NCBI GenBank assembly: GCA_027493525.1
Contig: JAOSKN010000002.1
Span: 600,288-664,287, forward strand
Length of the DNA stretch: 64,000 nt
Direction of reading: 5' to 3'
From: Planctomycetota bacterium
GTDB lineage: Bacteria > Planctomycetota > SZUA-567 > H5-PLA8
Shown here: piece by piece, positions 63,201 through 64,000 of the stretch
Position numbering within the stretch: the stretch's first letter is position 1
Layout: the number at the start of each line of letters is the position of its first letter
Program-made: the position numbers and the translations under genes
The notes under the pieces: generated by a model
Database searches by the model: none
What the model saw: only the letters and a program-made list of their open reading frames with translations
Told to the model about the DNA's origin: nothing

Positions 63201-63423
63201 GGGCGAGGCGCTGGAGTTCTTCGGGCTGCTGGGCAACCGCGTGCGGATCGTGCACGGCCTGAGCGCGCACACGCTGCCGAAGAAGCCCGAGGACTTGCAG
63301 CGGCTGGCGCAGCGCGCGGGGTACGTCAACGCGCCGGACCGCAGCGCCGGCGACGCGCTCCTGGCGGACTTCCAGAAGCACACCGACCGCGTGCGGGAGA
63401 TCTTCGACCGGATCGTGGTGTGA
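60295..63423 (+). CDS. glnE: Bifunctional glutamine synthetase adenylyltransferase/deadenylylase
   Basis: Adds and removes AMP on glutamine synthetase. The 1042-residue product has the two nucleotidyltransferase halves of GlnE: N-terminal FAVLGLGKLGGRELNYSSDI (about residue 239, DIDLIFVH) and C-terminal FAILGIGKFGGREMNYGSDL (about residue 761, DLDVLFFY), each followed by the helical GlnD-PII-sensing region (RGGIRDIEFTVQFLQL and RGGLMDIEFLVQYLQL). It is slightly longer than the usual 930-1000. No glnB or glnA lies in the window. ATG 60295 is the first good start. Confidence 0.95.
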   Translation: MAQRDDALFRILDLGLPSELPDADWKKLGFREPERLRQGLDRLRTRIDLAKILEVRFADVIRCVARSSDPDQAFAGLERWLEAGGAFGAASPLAWTEEPFLEVLCTLLAGTPALAEYLIRFPPRTWPVLQPVLDRAVTGGWAWRPQIRAACLKAGTDAQRRAALRRIRVEAMLQIAALDLTGTSSLEHTVRALSDLADSCVETALELAVENLRPRFGAARPREGVKASEFPAPPPFAVLGLGKLGGRELNYSSDIDLIFVHDGEGKTEGLGRAVPLADYFTRLGEELIAILDQVSEDGRAYRVDMRLRPYGSVAPLVMRTDDVLAYLQSEGRTWERQAWLKARPVAGDREAGQALLERAQSFVFRRFLSLDAIGDIKNLKKQMEQLIAQKGQTETEVKLGRGGIRDIEFTVQFLQLLHGGQHAAVRGGNTLQALNLLRQENLLTQEETEQLTQAYVFHRHVEHRLQLHGDRQTHTLPADGAARRRLARSLGFRDEEEPAEARFERERQRHIRRTREVFEHLFANLFGEQQGPEGRLSDLLLAPEPDLKALAELLPHFRFAASEDSARELIGLGRERLALMNPSRTRKFFASLAPMLLKALAVTGDPEGALRRFSRLANSLGGKAVFYQSLHENPWLLRIACDLAAYSEFLTDVLAANPGLFDELVDALRIDECKDVARYEREVAEVVGGGEIADTLRAYRNGELLRIGVRDLMHAVELEQVQREISDLAVALLRAQLEHTLRAFEKKRGTVTRADGREVGFAILGIGKFGGREMNYGSDLDVLFFYAGEGQTAEGLPAGTYFGELAQELTRSMAEHTGLGPLYHLDARLRPNGTKGPLAIELQAFEKYWKSGALADWERLALTRIGFVAGDPGVGERAEHMIRSAVYAPLQSKDLAEQVKNMRQKIEEHAKSDDLKGGRGGLMDIEFLVQYLQLKHGPAYPRLRQANTKEALQVLLRHKVLEAGDVKALGEALEFFGLLGNRVRIVHGLSAHTLPKKPEDLQRLAQRAGYVNAPDRSAGDALLADFQKHTDRVREIFDRIVV

Positions 63424-63446
63424 GGGTCGACGGCAGGAGCAGCGTA

Positions 63447-63484
63447 AAACAGTAAACAGTAAACAGTGAACAGTGAACGGTGAA
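63447..63484. repeat. Heptanucleotide array AAACAGT/GAACAGT (five units)
   Basis: Units AAACAGT AAACAGT AAACAGT... then GAACAGT and GAACGGT, 24 nt after the glnE stop. It shares its unit with the array at 32358-32392, 31 kb away. Confidence 0.88.
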
Positions 63485-63543
63485 CTATAGGCAGGCTGGG
63501 TCAGGGTGGCGGGGAGCTTAGCAGGGGTTGCTTGGGCGTGCGG

Positions 63544-64000
63544 CTATTCGTGCTTGCGGGTTTCGAGGGTTTCCCAGCGGGCGTACGCTTCTTCGAGTTC
63601 GCGCTCGACCTCGGTGAGGCGGGCGGAGGCTTGCGCGACTTCCTCGTGCGGGCGCTTGAAGAATTCGGGCTCGGCCATGCGCGCGTGCAGCGCGGCCTGC
63701 TCGGCTTCGAGCGCTTCGATGCGAGCGGGGAGCGCCTCGAGTTCGCGGTCTTCCTTGTAGCTCAGCTTCTTTTTTTTCGCGGGTTCGGGCGCGCGTTCGG
63801 CAGGCGCGGACTTCGCGGGGCGGGCGGTCTCGGGCGCGGGGCGCTGGCGGAGGTAGTCGTCGTAGCCGCCGACGTACTCCCGGACGATGCCGCCGCCCTC
63901 GAAAGCGAGGATCCCGGTGACGGCGCGGTTGAGAAACTCGCGGTCGTGGCTCACGACGAGCACGGAGCCGGCATAGTCGGCGAGGAGTTCCTCGAGGAGT
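63544..64000 (-). CDS. ABC-F ATPase (Uup-like), C-terminal part, cut by window edge
   Basis: Only the last 151 residues are inside the window. They begin in the H-loop region LLADYAGSVLVVSHDREFLN, then GYDDYLRQRPAPE, an Ala/Pro-rich linker, and a C-terminal coiled coil (YKEDRELEALPARIEALEA, RLTEVERELEEAYARWETLE) as in Uup, an ABC-F protein acting on the ribosome. The Walker motifs lie outside the window, so Uup itself cannot be confirmed. Confidence 0.88.
   Translation of the reverse strand, partial: LLEELLADYAGSVLVVSHDREFLNRAVTGILAFEGGGIVREYVGGYDDYLRQRPAPETARPAKSAPAERAPEPAKKKKLSYKEDRELEALPARIEALEAEQAALHARMAEPEFFKRPHEEVAQASARLTEVERELEEAYARWETLETRKHE

Noticed and set aside
60196..63381. A 1061-residue minus-strand open frame opposite glnE
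   Set aside because: GlnE is unambiguous on the plus strand; the antisense protein is Arg/Leu/Gln-rich with no family pattern.

Overview
This 64 kb window is chromosomal DNA from a GC-rich, Gram-negative-type heterotroph. No rRNA, tRNA or CRISPR array is visible. The best taxonomic guess is a member of the Planctomycetota or a related PVC-type lineage. This is inferred from gene families only: several phytanoyl-CoA-type dioxygenases, M14 and UroD-family enzymes each beside AraC regulators, an FHA pair, a kinase with TPRs, a sigma/anti-sigma pair whose anti-sigma carries terpene-cyclase-like repeats, an OprP-like porin with an N-terminal coiled coil, and archaeal/eukaryal-type ProRS. There is no marker gene that settles it.

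Layout. 1-6.1 kb: F-type ATP synthase genes atpE-F-H-A-G-D-C (atpB presumably just off the left edge), followed by an FMN-binding PNPOx-like gene and a DUF58 gene. 7.7-12.4 kb: a frameshifted zinc carboxypeptidase, a large secreted glycosidase-like protein and a CPBP-like membrane protein lacking its catalytic glutamates. 12.5-12.8 kb: a MITE-like element with about 31 bp terminal inverted repeats. 12.9-18.9 kb: DinB, TrpG/PabA, XerC, a GntR/LacI-type regulator, and an ECF sigma factor with its anti-sigma. 19-23 kb: two PhyH dioxygenases and an AraC regulator. 23.1-23.8 kb: an AT-rich gene for a site-2-protease-like protein without zinc ligands. 23.9-30.7 kb: proS, a single-domain response regulator, a repeat-rich gap with a transposase remnant, a GH28 glycosidase, and UroD plus AraC. 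31-36.9 kb: MFS exporter, Uma2, hotdog-like protein, HAMP-PAS sensor and a KtrB/TrkH K+ transporter. 37.1-37.2 kb: a clear c-di-AMP (ydaO-yuaA) riboswitch controlling the K+ transporter. 37.4-42.9 kb: FkbM methyltransferase, processive GT2 synthase and a PA14-SGNH exported protein, a likely exopolysaccharide locus. 43.3-52.7 kb: HAD phosphatase, Ser/Thr kinase, porin, Dus, a secreted protein and two FHA-DUF4388 paralogues. 52.9-60.2 kb: AraC/PhyH and AraC/aldo-keto reductase divergent pairs and small AT-rich membrane-protein genes. 60.3-64 kb: glnE and the 3' end of an ABC-F (Uup-like) gene.

Two patterns run through the whole window. First, four AraC regulators are each divergent from a catabolic enzyme gene (PhyH twice, UroD, aldo-keto reductase), which suggests locally controlled use of many small organic substrates. 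Second, at least ten short intergenic arrays have a strict 7-nt period, mostly starting at or just after a stop codon; each locus has its own heptamer. A related 8-nt-period motif follows two other stop codons. These arrays, the MITE-like element, the dispersed hairpin repeats and the pseudo-protease genes are the least explained content. No multi-gene defence island or otherwise clearly new system was found; the strongest functional discovery is the riboswitch-controlled K+ transporter.
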